Shown one piece after another: positions 10,429 through 20,560 of a stretch of DNA of 64,000 nt. Position 1 is the stretch's first letter. Each line of letters begins with the position of its first letter. Made by a program: the position numbers and the translations under genes. The stretch comes from Shinisaurus crocodilurus (taxonomy: Eukaryota; Chordata; Lepidosauria; Squamata; Shinisauridae), in contig CM037880.1 of NCBI GenBank assembly GCA_021292165.1, positions 136,650,564-136,714,563 on the forward strand. The letters are read 5' to 3'. Below the pieces are notes generated by a model. The model was not told the DNA's origin, made no database searches, and saw nothing but the letters and a program-made list of their open reading frames with translations.

Positions 10429-11552
10429 TACTTCAGAGTAAACATGCATAGGACTGTACTATAAAATTATAACGCCTGGTGGAATCTACTGGTAGATCTT
10501 TGGGTGATTTGCAGTAGATTGGCCAGGATTTCTGACTCTGAATTGCTAAAAACAATAGCAGCAACAAAATGACTCCCCTTCCCCACCATATTCTTCTGCT
10601 GAAATGAAGAAAGTTTGCGGTAATCAGGAGTGGATTTTTGCGTAGAAGGACTGTGAGCGTCACTCAGTTCCGATACTGAAAACAAATCTCTGATTCACTC
10701 ATTCTTAAGTGTATGTCTTTTGTGCCAAGTTCTGGTGGGTAGATCTTGGGGTTCTAGTAAAAAGCAGAGTAGTACCACAAGCTTGAAGTCTGCCCACTCC
10801 TGCTGTAAACCATTAGATAAGATGCCCCCACCACCACCTAATTATATTTTGCACAGCAACAGACTTGATGTCTCACAAGTCATGCGCTTTTCACTTATAA
10901 AAAAGATGAATATCATTCACCCTCAGACAACTACAACTTCTGGGTGCGTCATAAACACCAAGTTCACACACATTTTTTAAACAATTATTTAGCAAGAAGA
11001 AACGAGCACTTGAAAGTTATGAGTCTAGCTGCTAAATCACCTTAAAACCAATCACAGAGTGGATTGTCTTAATTTGAGTAGGGTTTTTTCCAGCTGAAAC
11101 TTGGCTTGAGTTCTGTGCTTTTGACACAGAAATATGAGCAGTCCTAAATTTTTTCCTCAGCTGCAGTTCAACAAAGTTAATTGTTTTGGCACACACATTG
11201 GGGTAGAAGAGTTATGCATGCTGCTCTTCATAGCTGAAAGCCCTGGCTTCCAATGCCAAACTCAATACATGATGTAGTTTAGGACCAAAATATATGAAAA
11301 CTCTAGTTCTGACCATCAAGTACCTTAAAAATAGATACAGGTTACAGACTGCTTTAAACAAAGTTCAGCTCCTCCTCAAAAATACAGCTCTACAGCACAG
11401 CAGTTCCCTCAGGCTGTTTTGGATCACAAAAAATGAAGTTAATGAAACACATCCCAATGTTTTAAAGGGATCAGGATTGTACCCCATCTTCGTAACTAGT
11501 CAAAGGAAGATCAAATGCATCTGTTTGCTTTGTTAAAGTCTGATACCCAACA
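10429..11552. other. No gene or clear repeat recognised (intronic)
   Basis: Only chance ORFs; no splice-flanked exon or known repeat consensus stands out. Confidence 0.45.
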
Positions 11553-11662
11553 GTACAATCCTATGCCTTAAGGTACAACCTTACACACACTTTCCTGGGA
11601 GTAAGTCTTTTTGAGCACAGTAGCATTTACTTCCAAGTAAACATGCAAAGGAATGTGCTGCA
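11553..11662. mobile_element. GGGAGTAAG-type MITE copy
   Basis: ACAATCCTATGCC, then CCTGGGAGTAAGT, then TTACTTCCAAGTAAACATGC. This shared order recurs at 14970, 19328, 34310, 57905 and 63030. Confidence 0.55.
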
Positions 11663-12079
11663 CATCTTGCAAGAAAAAAAACAACCCTTCTGGATAGTAT
11701 GGGGGGGAAGAAAGCAAGGAAACACATGTTTTGTATAGTCCAATATATGCTACAGAATCTTATCTGGAAATTTGCTAGGAAAAAGCCCATTTACATTTAA
11801 ACAACTAAGCTGGAAGGCTGGCAAAATATAAGGGCCACACTTCAATGTGGAGTTAGGCACACTTTAAGTGCCCCTAAGTTGTGTTGGATTGTGGCCATGG
11901 GAAGCAGCACAAAGACCCAATGAACACTAAAGATTATGAGCCATTTGCAGTAGTCTTGATTTGTCACTATTAACTGTAGGATACTTTTTAAAAAAATACA
12001 CTGCAAATTTGTTGTGTGCTCAGAGGAATGGGTAGCCAAAAGAATGGTTCAATCCCTAAACTGCAGCCTTTATCTATAT

Positions 12080-12215
12080 CAGGGCTCTCCAGCCTTGGGT
12101 CCCCAGATGTTGCTAGACTACTGCTCCCAGAATCCCTTGCCATTAGCCATGCTGGTTGGGTATGCTGGGAGCTGTAGGTCAGCAACATCTGGGAACCCAA
12201 GGTTGGAGAGCCCTG
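12080..12215. mobile_element. hAT MITE, GAGAGCCCTG family
   Basis: 136 bp with CAGGGCTCTCCAGCCTTGGG and its inverse. Target duplication ATCTATAT/ATCTAGAT (12072-12079, 12216-12223) has one mismatch. Confidence 0.9.
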
Positions 12216-12969
12216 ATCTAGATGGTTTCCATCCACCGAGAAAAGAAAGTACGGTAGATCCTAACAAAGGGAATTATTTCTCAGTCCTCTGGAGCAGTAG
12301 CATTCAAACACTGTGGCTTCAGGAAGCTCTCCATAGAGATTTGTCTGCTGGGGTACTCCTGCATACTCTGGAAAGTGTTCTGGGTGGGGGCACACTCAGT
12401 TCACCACTATCTTTCAAGAATCAATGGTGATGTAGAATACAGCCAATGCTCTCCTGGGGCTGCACATTACAAAGATAAGATCCATACTGGCAAACAAGCT
12501 GTCCTTCAGAGAGGTTTGTCTGCTGTTACTGATCTTAAGAATGTAAGAAGAGCCATGCTGGAGATCAGACCAAAGGCCTATTTAGCCCAGCATTCTGTTC
12601 CCACAGGGGCCAACCAGATGCCTATGTGAAGCCCACAAGCAGGACAGTACAACAGCATCCCCCCCACCCCACTCCTGTTTCCCAGCAACTGGTATTCCGC
12701 ATACTGCCTCTGATCTTGGAGGTAACATATAGCCATCAGGAGTAATAGCCATTGAGGACCCCCTGCCTCTGAAGCACAATAGAAAACTACTGCGCTAGAA
12801 CTTAGCATGTTCAGCTGCCAAACTGCAGAAGTCCTCTCCTTCTTTGAGAACTCCCAGAGCAGGGAGACATTCCACAGATATTTGGGTATGGCACCCCCAT
12901 CCCCATGTAAAAGAAATGATTTTGTGAACATTAGAGCAGTTAGCATCTTTAAAGAAAAGAACCCTATGG

Positions 12970-13318
12970 GGGGGGGGGAAGAAAACAAACTCTTTTGAAG
13001 CAGAATGGTGGCCTTTTGTCCAATTCTCATACAGAACATCTACAACAGGAATACCTCGAGCCTTCCAGCGCATTTGGATGCAATAAGCTCACAGATACCC
13101 ACCTATTACAAAGATGACTACTTTATGGACAAAAAAGACTCCAGAAAAGGCTCCCAGACAGATCTGTTCCTTTAGGGTTTTGATTTGGGGGGGGGGGTGC
13201 TTTGTTCTGGTCTAGTGCAGTTTCTGTAATAGATTGGATGTTTTGTTTGTTGTTCAGTTGTTCTGTGTATGTTGAAATTCAAATAAACAAATTTAAAAAA
13301 AAAGAAAAGAAAAAAAGA
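12970..13318 (+). mobile_element. 5'-truncated poly-A retroelement (probably L1)
   Basis: A perfect 17-bp duplication AGAAAAGAACCCTATGG (12953-12969, 13319-13335) brackets a 349-bp insert. The insert ends with AAATAAAC and an A-rich tail. The upstream part may be the end of a LINE ORF2, but the identity is not certain; a retroposed 3' UTR would look similar. It contains two G-runs. Confidence 0.75.
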
Positions 13319-13354
13319 AGAAAAGAACCCTATGGAATTGCCACTGCACGGGAA

Positions 13355-13491
13355 GGAAAATATGAGTTCAAAGGTGAGTATGCAAATGTTCGACATAGAT
13401 CGTTATTATTTCCAGTATAATAATAATAATAATAATGATCTATCTGTTGTCGTCGAACATTTGCATACTCACCTTTGAACTCATATTTTCC
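13355..13491. repeat. Long inverted repeat with perfect 40-bp arms
   Basis: 13355-13394 and 13452-13491 are exact reverse complements. The inner ATAGATC/GATCTAT segments continue the pairing around an (AAT)n loop. It lies just downstream of the retroelement insertion at 12970. Confidence 0.92.
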
Positions 13492-13822
13492 TGGATGATT
13501 TCCAGTATACAGAAAAATAACTGAACCAAAAAGAACCTGTGACCTTCCCAAAGTTCCACAAAGAACACCTAAGTATGAAATCGAAGCTAGGTTTCAGAGT
13601 CCCAAGATATGTTCTGTGGGACTCTGCTAGTTTCTGTATAGAAACAAAACTACATGTTATTCTTGAAGGGAGCTGTCAAAAACACAAGCACTATTTGTCT
13701 TCTTTCCCATTCCCAACCAGAATTGCAAGTGAAATAACTTACCTCTTATCCCTAGCTGAGATGAGATAAGGAGCACTGGAGGATTAAGGTCATCTTTTAT
13801 GTAAAAAGTATTTCTCATCCAG

Positions 13823-14262
13823 GACACAACCAATTCATGGATTGTTTAACCATAAATTGGCAGGGCAGTGCCGGGGACAGCGAGTGCTCTGATTCCCACA
13901 TGCACACTGCTTCCGCTTTACATCCAATTTCATAAGCAACTCAGGAACACGCCCTGTTCCTGGGTTGTTTGATACGTGTGAACCCAGAACCTGAGGTTAC
14001 TGAGGGACAAGCAATCCACAGTTTTAACCCATGATTTGTTGTTGGGTTAAAACTCTTGGTTGCTTGTCCATCAACAACCCAGATTTCCAAGTTTGGACAT
14101 CACATCAAACAACCCAGGACTTTCCTGGGTTGCTTCTGAAAACTGATGCAAAGAAGAAGTGGCAAGTGGGCGGGAGGCAGAAAGCTCACTCGCTGCCATG
14201 CAGACCCAACTAATTATGGTTTGTTTAAACCATATTTAGTCGTTATGTGTGAACCAGGTCAA
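13823..14262. mobile_element. TGACCTGGTTCGCAC foldback transposon
   Basis: The left part GATTGTTTAACCATAAATTG is mirrored on the right by GGTTTGTTTAAACCATATTT. The right terminus is GTGTGAACCAGGTCAATATC. Internal AACAACCCAG/CTGGGTTG inverted motifs. No ORF of note. Confidence 0.55.
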
Positions 14263-14562
14263 TATCTCTCAGAGTACACTTGCATTACAGTCGCATAAAA
14301 AGGGGCAGCAATTTCAGAAGCCCCAATATATTTCCAAAGCAGGGTCACAACTTCTTCTTGATGCAATATAACCAGAAGACTTTGATCTCCTAGGAAAATT
14401 AGGAATCCCAAACATGGATGCAACACTAGCTTGAGTGCAACTAGCCCTCATGCCTTCCCAACAGGTAGAGTTATATGCAAAAGCTGGCCAGACTTCAGCA
14501 TAAATCGCCACCCATCAACAATCTTCTTCAGCAGACAACCAGTATACTGATGTATTCCATAG

Positions 14563-14651
14563 CAGTGTTCTCCAACCTTGGCTACGCTGGCTGGGGCATG
14601 CTGGGAGTTGTAGGCCAAAAACATCTGGGGACCCAAGGTTGGAGAACACTG
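14563..14651. mobile_element. hAT MITE, internally deleted
   Basis: Ends CAGTGTTCTCCAACCTTGG and inverse; perfect 8-bp target duplication TTCCATAG (14555-14562, 14652-14659). 89 bp, missing most of the left arm. Confidence 0.88.
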
Positions 14652-14912
14652 TTCCATAGTACTCTGTAACACAGTAGTTTATAGTAATTAGCTCATTTCT
14701 ATTTCAGTTTTTGGTCCTCCCGCTAAGGAGATTAGTTATCTGAAAATACACACACACACACCACACACTTATATATTTATTAAATCAAATGTGCAACATT
14801 TATGTTGTTGTTGTTATTCACATGCAAAGGTTAACATTCCCAGATTTTGTAGATGTCCAAAGAGAGATAGATGTTTCATGTATCTGAAGTGGGGTGCTGG
14901 CAAACACATTTA

Positions 14913-14966
14913 GGGTGCAATCCTATGCATGTTTAGTCAGAAAAAACATGCATAGGATCACAACCT
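14913..14966. mobile_element. Short TA-target palindromic MITE
   Basis: GGGTGCAATCCTATGCATG and CATGCATAGGATCACAACC are inverted ends flanked by TA (14911-14912, 14967-14968). A minimal 54-bp member of the family at 16540. Confidence 0.7.
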
Positions 14967-14969
14967 TAG

Positions 14970-15055
14970 GCTGAAATCGTATACAAACTTACCTGGGATG
15001 GGAGTAAGTCCCACTGAACTCAATAGCTCTTGCATATATAGGATTGTGCTGTTCA
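14970..15055. mobile_element. GGGAGTAAG-type MITE copy
   Basis: ACTTACCTGGGATGGGAGTA, then CACTGAACTCAATAGC, then ATAGGATTGTGCTG. Confidence 0.55.
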
Positions 15056-15644
15056 TGTCACATCAATACATACTGAAACTATTTTTGGACATCTATAAAA
15101 CGTGTCTAAGAACATCAATATTCACCAAATTTTGGACATTCTGTTTAACATAGATACACTCTGTACTGAAAACTGCCATTATTATGTAATGCTTAAATTT
15201 GGATGTTAGTGTTTATTTTCTATTATCTTGCTATAAAGGGAATGTGTGGTGTGTTTTTTGGTTGACAATAAAAAGAGTACTTTTTCCTATATGTTGACTA
15301 ATGTTCCCCATCTCGCTTTGTATCTATTATGTGAGTTCTTCCAGTTCATGGGTACAGAGAAAATGTAATTAAACTGCACACAGTTTTTACCAAATAAAAG
15401 TTTAAAATTTAATGTTGCAAATCTACACTATCCAAAAAGAGGGTGGTGGTGATAATGAATTTCACTAAGCTTCCCCCTACCCTATAAGCTTCTCCTTTTA
15501 TTGAAGCATATTGATTATTAAATATTGATTAACAAATGCTCAATTAATTGATCAATATATTTGATGTAGTTAAGATTTAAGCTTATAAATCAATCCATCA
15601 CAAAGATACAGTGCTTGTGACATGCTATTTAAATTGCATTAATC
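15056..15644. other. No gene or repeat recognised (intronic)
   Basis: AT-rich unique-looking sequence with no exon signature. Confidence 0.45.
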
Positions 15645-15838
15645 TTTCACATGTATATCCCACCCTTCCCCCAAGGAGCTCAGGGAGACATACATGAGTT
15701 TCATCCTATTTCATTCTCATACCAACCTTCTGAAAGAGGTAGATTAGGTGGAGACCACCCAGTGAGATTCATTGCTGAGTTTGGATTTGAACCCAAGCCT
15801 CTCCAGGCCAAATTAACCACTCTGTCCACTATATCATG
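15645..15838 (-). mobile_element. Diverged MIR/CORE-SINE
   Basis: Antisense MIR order: CCCACCCTTCCCCCAAGGAG, CCACCCAGTGAGATTCATTG, GGATTTGAACCCAAGCCTCT, CCACTATATCATG. Confidence 0.65.
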
Positions 15839-16539
15839 GGAGGAGAATCTCCAGCCATGGATTCCTCCAGTAGGTGGTGCTTGATCACACTGATGACCAG
15901 AGGTTTTAGAGTACAGTGAAGAATGCAGGTGGGGGATGCTTCAACTCCTCCAGCCAATGACTCAGCTGGGCGAACAGCAAATTAGGGTACCAGGTGAACC
16001 ATGATGACAGGGGGCGTAGCCTTGACCCAATATCATTCAGCCCACAGAGGGCTGGGTGGAGTTCCACCCCAATTTAGTTACCCACCCCTGCATTATATGA
16101 ATTAAAAGACCTTCACCATGTCTTCCAAATGCCTGAAGAAATAAATCTGTCACCAGGACCATACGGGAAAATGCACCAAGGCTAGAACTCACTCCAATGA
16201 AATTCTGGGGGAAGGCACTTCTTAACTGAAACAGACTAGCAAGTTTCTCTCTCTGTAGATTATTGATATTCAAACCTTATGCAGTGATGGTATAGTCAAG
16301 AAAGTACTCTCTGACAATCTTAGAAATTGCAAGAGGATATAGACAAGTAGATAGAAATCTATATATCCCCCAAATTGTTTAGGGCTTTACAGGTCATAAC
16401 CAATGTATCAACTTGTGCTACGAATGTTATTGGAATCCAGTGCAAACTGTGGAGCACAGAGGCCCAACCCTTTCACGTGGTGAAACTTTATGCTCAGCAC
16501 CAGAGACAGCTTCTAGACAATCTCCAAAACAATAGCTTA

Positions 16540-16668
16540 GGGCGCAATCCTATGCAAGTTTAGACAGAAAAAAGGCCTACAACTCCCAGCATGCCCCAAC
16601 CAGCTGGTTGGGGCATGCTGGGAGTTGTAGGCCTTTTTTCTGTCTAAACTTGCATAGGATTGTGCCCC
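16540..16668. mobile_element. Palindromic MITE (best-preserved copy)
   Basis: A 129-bp hairpin with about 64-bp arms and essentially no loop; the centre is CCAGCTGG. Each arm carries CTACAACTCCCAGCATGCC, close to the vertebrate ZNF143/THAP11 promoter motif. Left flank TA, right end GGATTGTGCCCC. Only scattered arm mismatches. Confidence 0.85.
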
Positions 16669-17594
16669 AAGTCCTCAAATTTATATAACCACATTCAGAA
16701 GCCAAAGACTGAATATGATTCTACACTTCCCACCCACCACCATCTATGCAATCCCAATAATAGGCTTGATTTCACTTAGCAGAAGCAGCTCAAGTGCCAA
16801 GCAAAGATAAATCCCGCTCATCAGCTATTTAAGTTTTATCGTTGATGGATCTGAGCTAATTTCACAGCACATCCATGTGGATTTATTTGGTGCTTTAGCA
16901 TTCTGCAAGACATGTTGCTGCCATGGGATGGACTTCTGATTTTTCAAGAAACCAGGGGGGAAGATATGCTAACATGAAATTGACAAATCTCAAGTCTCAG
17001 TTCTTCGGCAGCTGAGGGATGGGGCTCCCATGTACTCGAATTTTATGGTCTCACTGTATATCTATTCCACTAAGGAGTTTCAGTAGGGTAGGATATCTAC
17101 TATTATGGTATACCCAAAAGTTGCATGAAAGAGACATTTTCTCCAAGCAATATTATCAATCGCATCACATAAAACAACAAGATTTATTTTAAGAAACTCC
17201 CACAGAAACTCCATTTAACCTGAGCAGATTAGGACCTGATCACCACTGTAGACAGATGGATTTCTTTTTTCAGCTCCACACAAGCTCAAGCTCTTTTCTT
17301 GAAGTGCTTCAAGAAAATGTCACGCAAGAACCTGTTTTATCTAATGGACCATGACAGGGCTTAGATCTGGGTGCCAAATTCTACCACAATTATTATCTGA
17401 AAATTGGCCCTCAGCAGTTGCATCCCAGTAGGTAAAATGAACCAGTACAACAGCCATTGCAAGAATGAGTAGAGTGAGCTCCATCCAGTATTTTGCACCC
17501 TAATGGCTCAATCCTTTGAGACACAGCGCTAGAATGATCTCTCTGCTGGCACAGTGGCTCATACAACCAAGCAATTATGTACTTTTGAACTGTT
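16669..17594. other. No gene or repeat recognised (intronic)
   Basis: No exon, RNA gene or familiar repeat could be identified. Confidence 0.4.
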
Positions 17595-17800
17595 TTTTCT
17601 CATCTGAATCCCACCCTTGCTCCAAGGAACTCCACCCACCTTATTTTATTCTCACAACAACTCTGTGATATAGGTTAAAGTAAGAAATAATGACTGGCCT
17701 AAAGTTACAGGGCGAACTTCATGGTTGAGCTGCCATTTGAACCCAGGTCTCCTTAGTCATAGTCCTGCGCTTTCTCCACTACATCACAGCAGTCTCTCCA
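17595..17800 (-). mobile_element. Diverged MIR/CORE-SINE
   Basis: TATTCTCACAACAACTCTGT, TGACTGGCCTAAAGTTACAG and TTTGAACCCAGGTCTCCTTA follow the antisense CORE order. Confidence 0.65.
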
Positions 17801-17844
17801 ATAAGCTCAGGCTAGGTACAAAAAGATGTTTGCTTCATTTATAG

Positions 17845-17959
17845 CAGAGGTGGGGGACATGTCCAGATGTTGTTGAACTGCCCTAGCATAGCCAATGGCC
17901 AGGGATTATGGGAGCTGCAGTCCAGCAACATCTGGACAGCCACACATTCCCCATACCTG
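17845..17959. mobile_element. hAT MITE (old)
   Basis: CAGAGGTGGGGGACATG...CCAGATGTTGTTG on the left; CAACATCTGGACAGCCACAC on the right, ending ATACCTG. Flanking octamers only partly match. Confidence 0.6.
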
Positions 17960-18180
17960 ATGTGCAGATACAACGCTGAATTTCAAGCAGTAGGTTAGTC
18001 TTCTTTGAGAACAATGCACCTATCAAAGTCAGATTTAGGATTTCAGAGTGTTGAACTAAGTTCACTTGCATATGGAGAAGAGACTGACTTCTAAAATGTT
18101 CCATCAAGTTTAAAACAAACATTTTAGACGATTTAATGTGGGAAATGCTTGGGAAATGGAGCACAGTAGACAGTAATTTA

Positions 18181-18626
18181 GGGCACAGTCCAATGGGGAT
18201 TCCTGTAAGCCGCTGAACGCAGAGGATTATGGGCATCCTATGCATGATGGCGGGAGGAGCACAGAGGTGATCTTTGCCTCCCGACCCCTTTCACCCTGCA
18301 AGTCAGCTATATGGCCGATTTCAGCTGTCTAGCTGCGGCACCTTGGATAGGGAGTGAAGGAGGCTGAAGCGCTGCCAGGATATGATGTATCCTGATGACC
18401 CTGGTCTCCTCCCCTCCCTGCCCCCTGGAACCCTTCTGCGATGCTGATCTTACGGAGAAGCAGCCAGCGCAGTTCTTTCCATGCCAACTGCGAGGGGGGA
18501 GGAAGGCGATCCGAGCACAGATCCCTAGCTCCAAGTTCGGAGCTCTTTTCTGACCTTGGATCTAGGGATCCAAAGAATCCTATGGCCCCTTAGATCCTGT
18601 CTAGGGGCCATAGGATTGCTCTGCCC
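18181..18626. mobile_element. Longer TA-target MITE relative
   Basis: Starts GGGCACAGTCCAATGGGG after TA and ends CATAGGATTGCTCTGCCC. An internal hairpin AATCCTATGGCCCCT/AGGGGCCATAGGATT lies near the right end. Similar to the element at 50655-51090. Confidence 0.5.
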
Positions 18627-19327
18627 ATTAGCCAGCTGTAGTTCGTTAAATAGAAAAAGAACAAAAATGAGATATACGCAGATACTGAATTTATGGTTTA
18701 TCCTTTTCCAACTGTATTAATGCACTACAAATTGAAACAAACCTATTTTTGTCCTTTGTAAAACAGCGAATCGTGCATTAAGAGAACCATCACTATTTCC
18801 ACCTGCAGTCATAACTACATCTCCATTTAAAATGCATGGCAACATTTTAAAAAAGGAATAGCTTTACAACATTTTTTCAGAAGGATCTGGATGAGTTGTG
18901 GCAATCTGTACACACTGTGCTTTCCAATTTCTGCATCAGCAGGAAACATGATGGTTTTCATTTCACAAAACAGCTTAGGTGCACTCCAGCATCATCTTAC
19001 AGTATATTAGTCACCAATATATCAAACTTCCAACTTCAAATCTATATTTACTGAAAGTATCATAAGCGAGTCAGCAACAGCAGCATTACATTAAGGGTTG
19101 GACCCAGATCCTTCATTTTGTCAGTGAAAGGGCACACCACTTCTCCAAGCCCCCTTCCACGTGCCATCCAGATCTGTTCTGGATGGTCCCCCAAGCCCCC
19201 AGAGCAGATTTGGAGGACGTGTGGGGTGCTGCTGGGAGGGGAGGAGAGGATGCGGAAGTCCAGTTCTGCAAGCGGTGTCCTTCCGCTGGCGGAACACAAG
19301 ATCTGGCTCCAACCCCAAAGCTTGAAT
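18627..19327. other. No gene or repeat recognised (intronic)
   Basis: Unique-looking sequence with no exon evidence. Confidence 0.4.
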
Positions 19328-19410
19328 CCTACACCCATTACCTGGGAGTAAGCTCCATTTAACTCAATGGATTTGCTGCTGAGTAGAGATGTGCAATTCT
19401 ATACATCAGT
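19328..19410. mobile_element. GGGAGTAAG-type MITE copy
   Basis: ACCTGGGAGTAAGCTCCATT, then AACTCAATGGATTTGCTGC, then GAGTAGAGATGTGCAATTC. Confidence 0.6.
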
Positions 19411-20316
19411 GAATTCTTCCACTGGCAGTGATTATTGGATGATTGTATAGGCCCAGTCCACAGGAATATTAGGACATTCTAGTGACGTGAGTCACATGCC
19501 TTCTCAGATCTGAGTTCAGCGGTGAATGTGGGCAAAATGTTTTGCTAGTACCCAGCCCCCACACCCATTCATAATCAGTGGACACGAACTTACCTTCAAG
19601 TACTCTAACAAAACTGTCTGGCATGCGCTTAAAATTACTTAAAATAGCCAAGTGCTCAAGGCAGCTGTGGTTCTGCAATTTTGAACTAAATGTTCAAGTG
19701 TTTGGGACAGGAAGGCAACAGAAGAATGTTAACTGGGGAGGATGCTGGAATCCAGGATGTGATGTCAAGCAGTGTGAGGAAAGGTTTCAGAAACAGGAAC
19801 TTAATAAGGCGCATGATCACGCTTGGGACCGAAAGATATGCCACCAAATGTCAGGGGGTGCAAAAGCTGTGATGAAAAATTATCTGCCGTGATAATGCAT
19901 TATTTATGGGCTGGCAGGAGCCGAAGAAAGTAAGAACAGAGAACTCCCTCTATATGTATGGCTCTGACAGGAGTGTGTGTGTCTAATATGCTTTCCACAA
20001 AGAATTGGGGCATACAGAAATGTGATCGACCTTCATCCTTTCACAAGAAAGTTACTTTCACAATGGAAGCATCTGTACAGAGGAAGCAGATTAACCTAAC
20101 CAGGTCACAGAGCCAGAAGGGCTGTGGCCTTACCTCGTGGCAACGCGAGAGCAACAAAAGGGTGGAGGGAAGCACCAGAGTTATGCAAATACTTGCTACA
20201 CCTGTTCACCTCCTAGCCAGAGCCCTAATTGAGAATATGCTCCGGAGCTGCTTCCTCCCTCGCAACAGCCCTTTTTCTCATACACGTACCCAGTCTATAC
20301 GGGCCCGCCTCGTGCT

Positions 20317-20324
20317 TGACGTCA
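20317..20324. promoter_or_regulatory. Perfect CRE (CREB/ATF site) 1
   Basis: TGACGTCA, the full palindromic cAMP-response element, in CpG-rich context. Confidence 0.6.
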
Positions 20325-20395
20325 CAGAGTAGTGGGAGGGGGGTTCAGAGCGTTCAGGAGACGAAGATTCCAGCGGGCCCAGGCCCTTCCCTTTG

Positions 20396-20403
20396 TGACG
20401 TCA
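20396..20403. promoter_or_regulatory. Perfect CRE (CREB/ATF site) 2
   Basis: Second TGACGTCA, 79 bp from the first. Paired full CREs at this spacing in a CpG-rich patch are unlikely to be chance. Confidence 0.6.
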
Positions 20404-20560
20404 GGACAAGAAGAACCTGGCACCGGACTGGGCTGAGTGTCCGGGAACGGGGGGGGGGGGGCGGCGGCGGCTCGTGCTGACATTTCGCTTAACCTGTTGC
20501 TGCCGCAGTGCCGCTGTGTAGAGGATGCATCAGAAACAACACACGTAGGTGCGAACGGCA

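Larger units (their letters stand above)
20200..20560. promoter_or_regulatory. GC-rich intronic patch, candidate alternative promoter
   Basis: A locally GC/CpG-rich stretch about 1.7 kb into JARID2 intron 1. It holds two perfect TGACGTCA elements, a G13-type run followed by GCGGCGGCGG, and no recognisable transposon. Promoter activity is inferred; no initiator or TATA box was identified. Confidence 0.5.

Noticed and set aside
12578..13073. 153-codon minus-strand ORF
   Set aside because: Crosses the boundary and target duplication of a retroelement insertion, so it is a chance reading.
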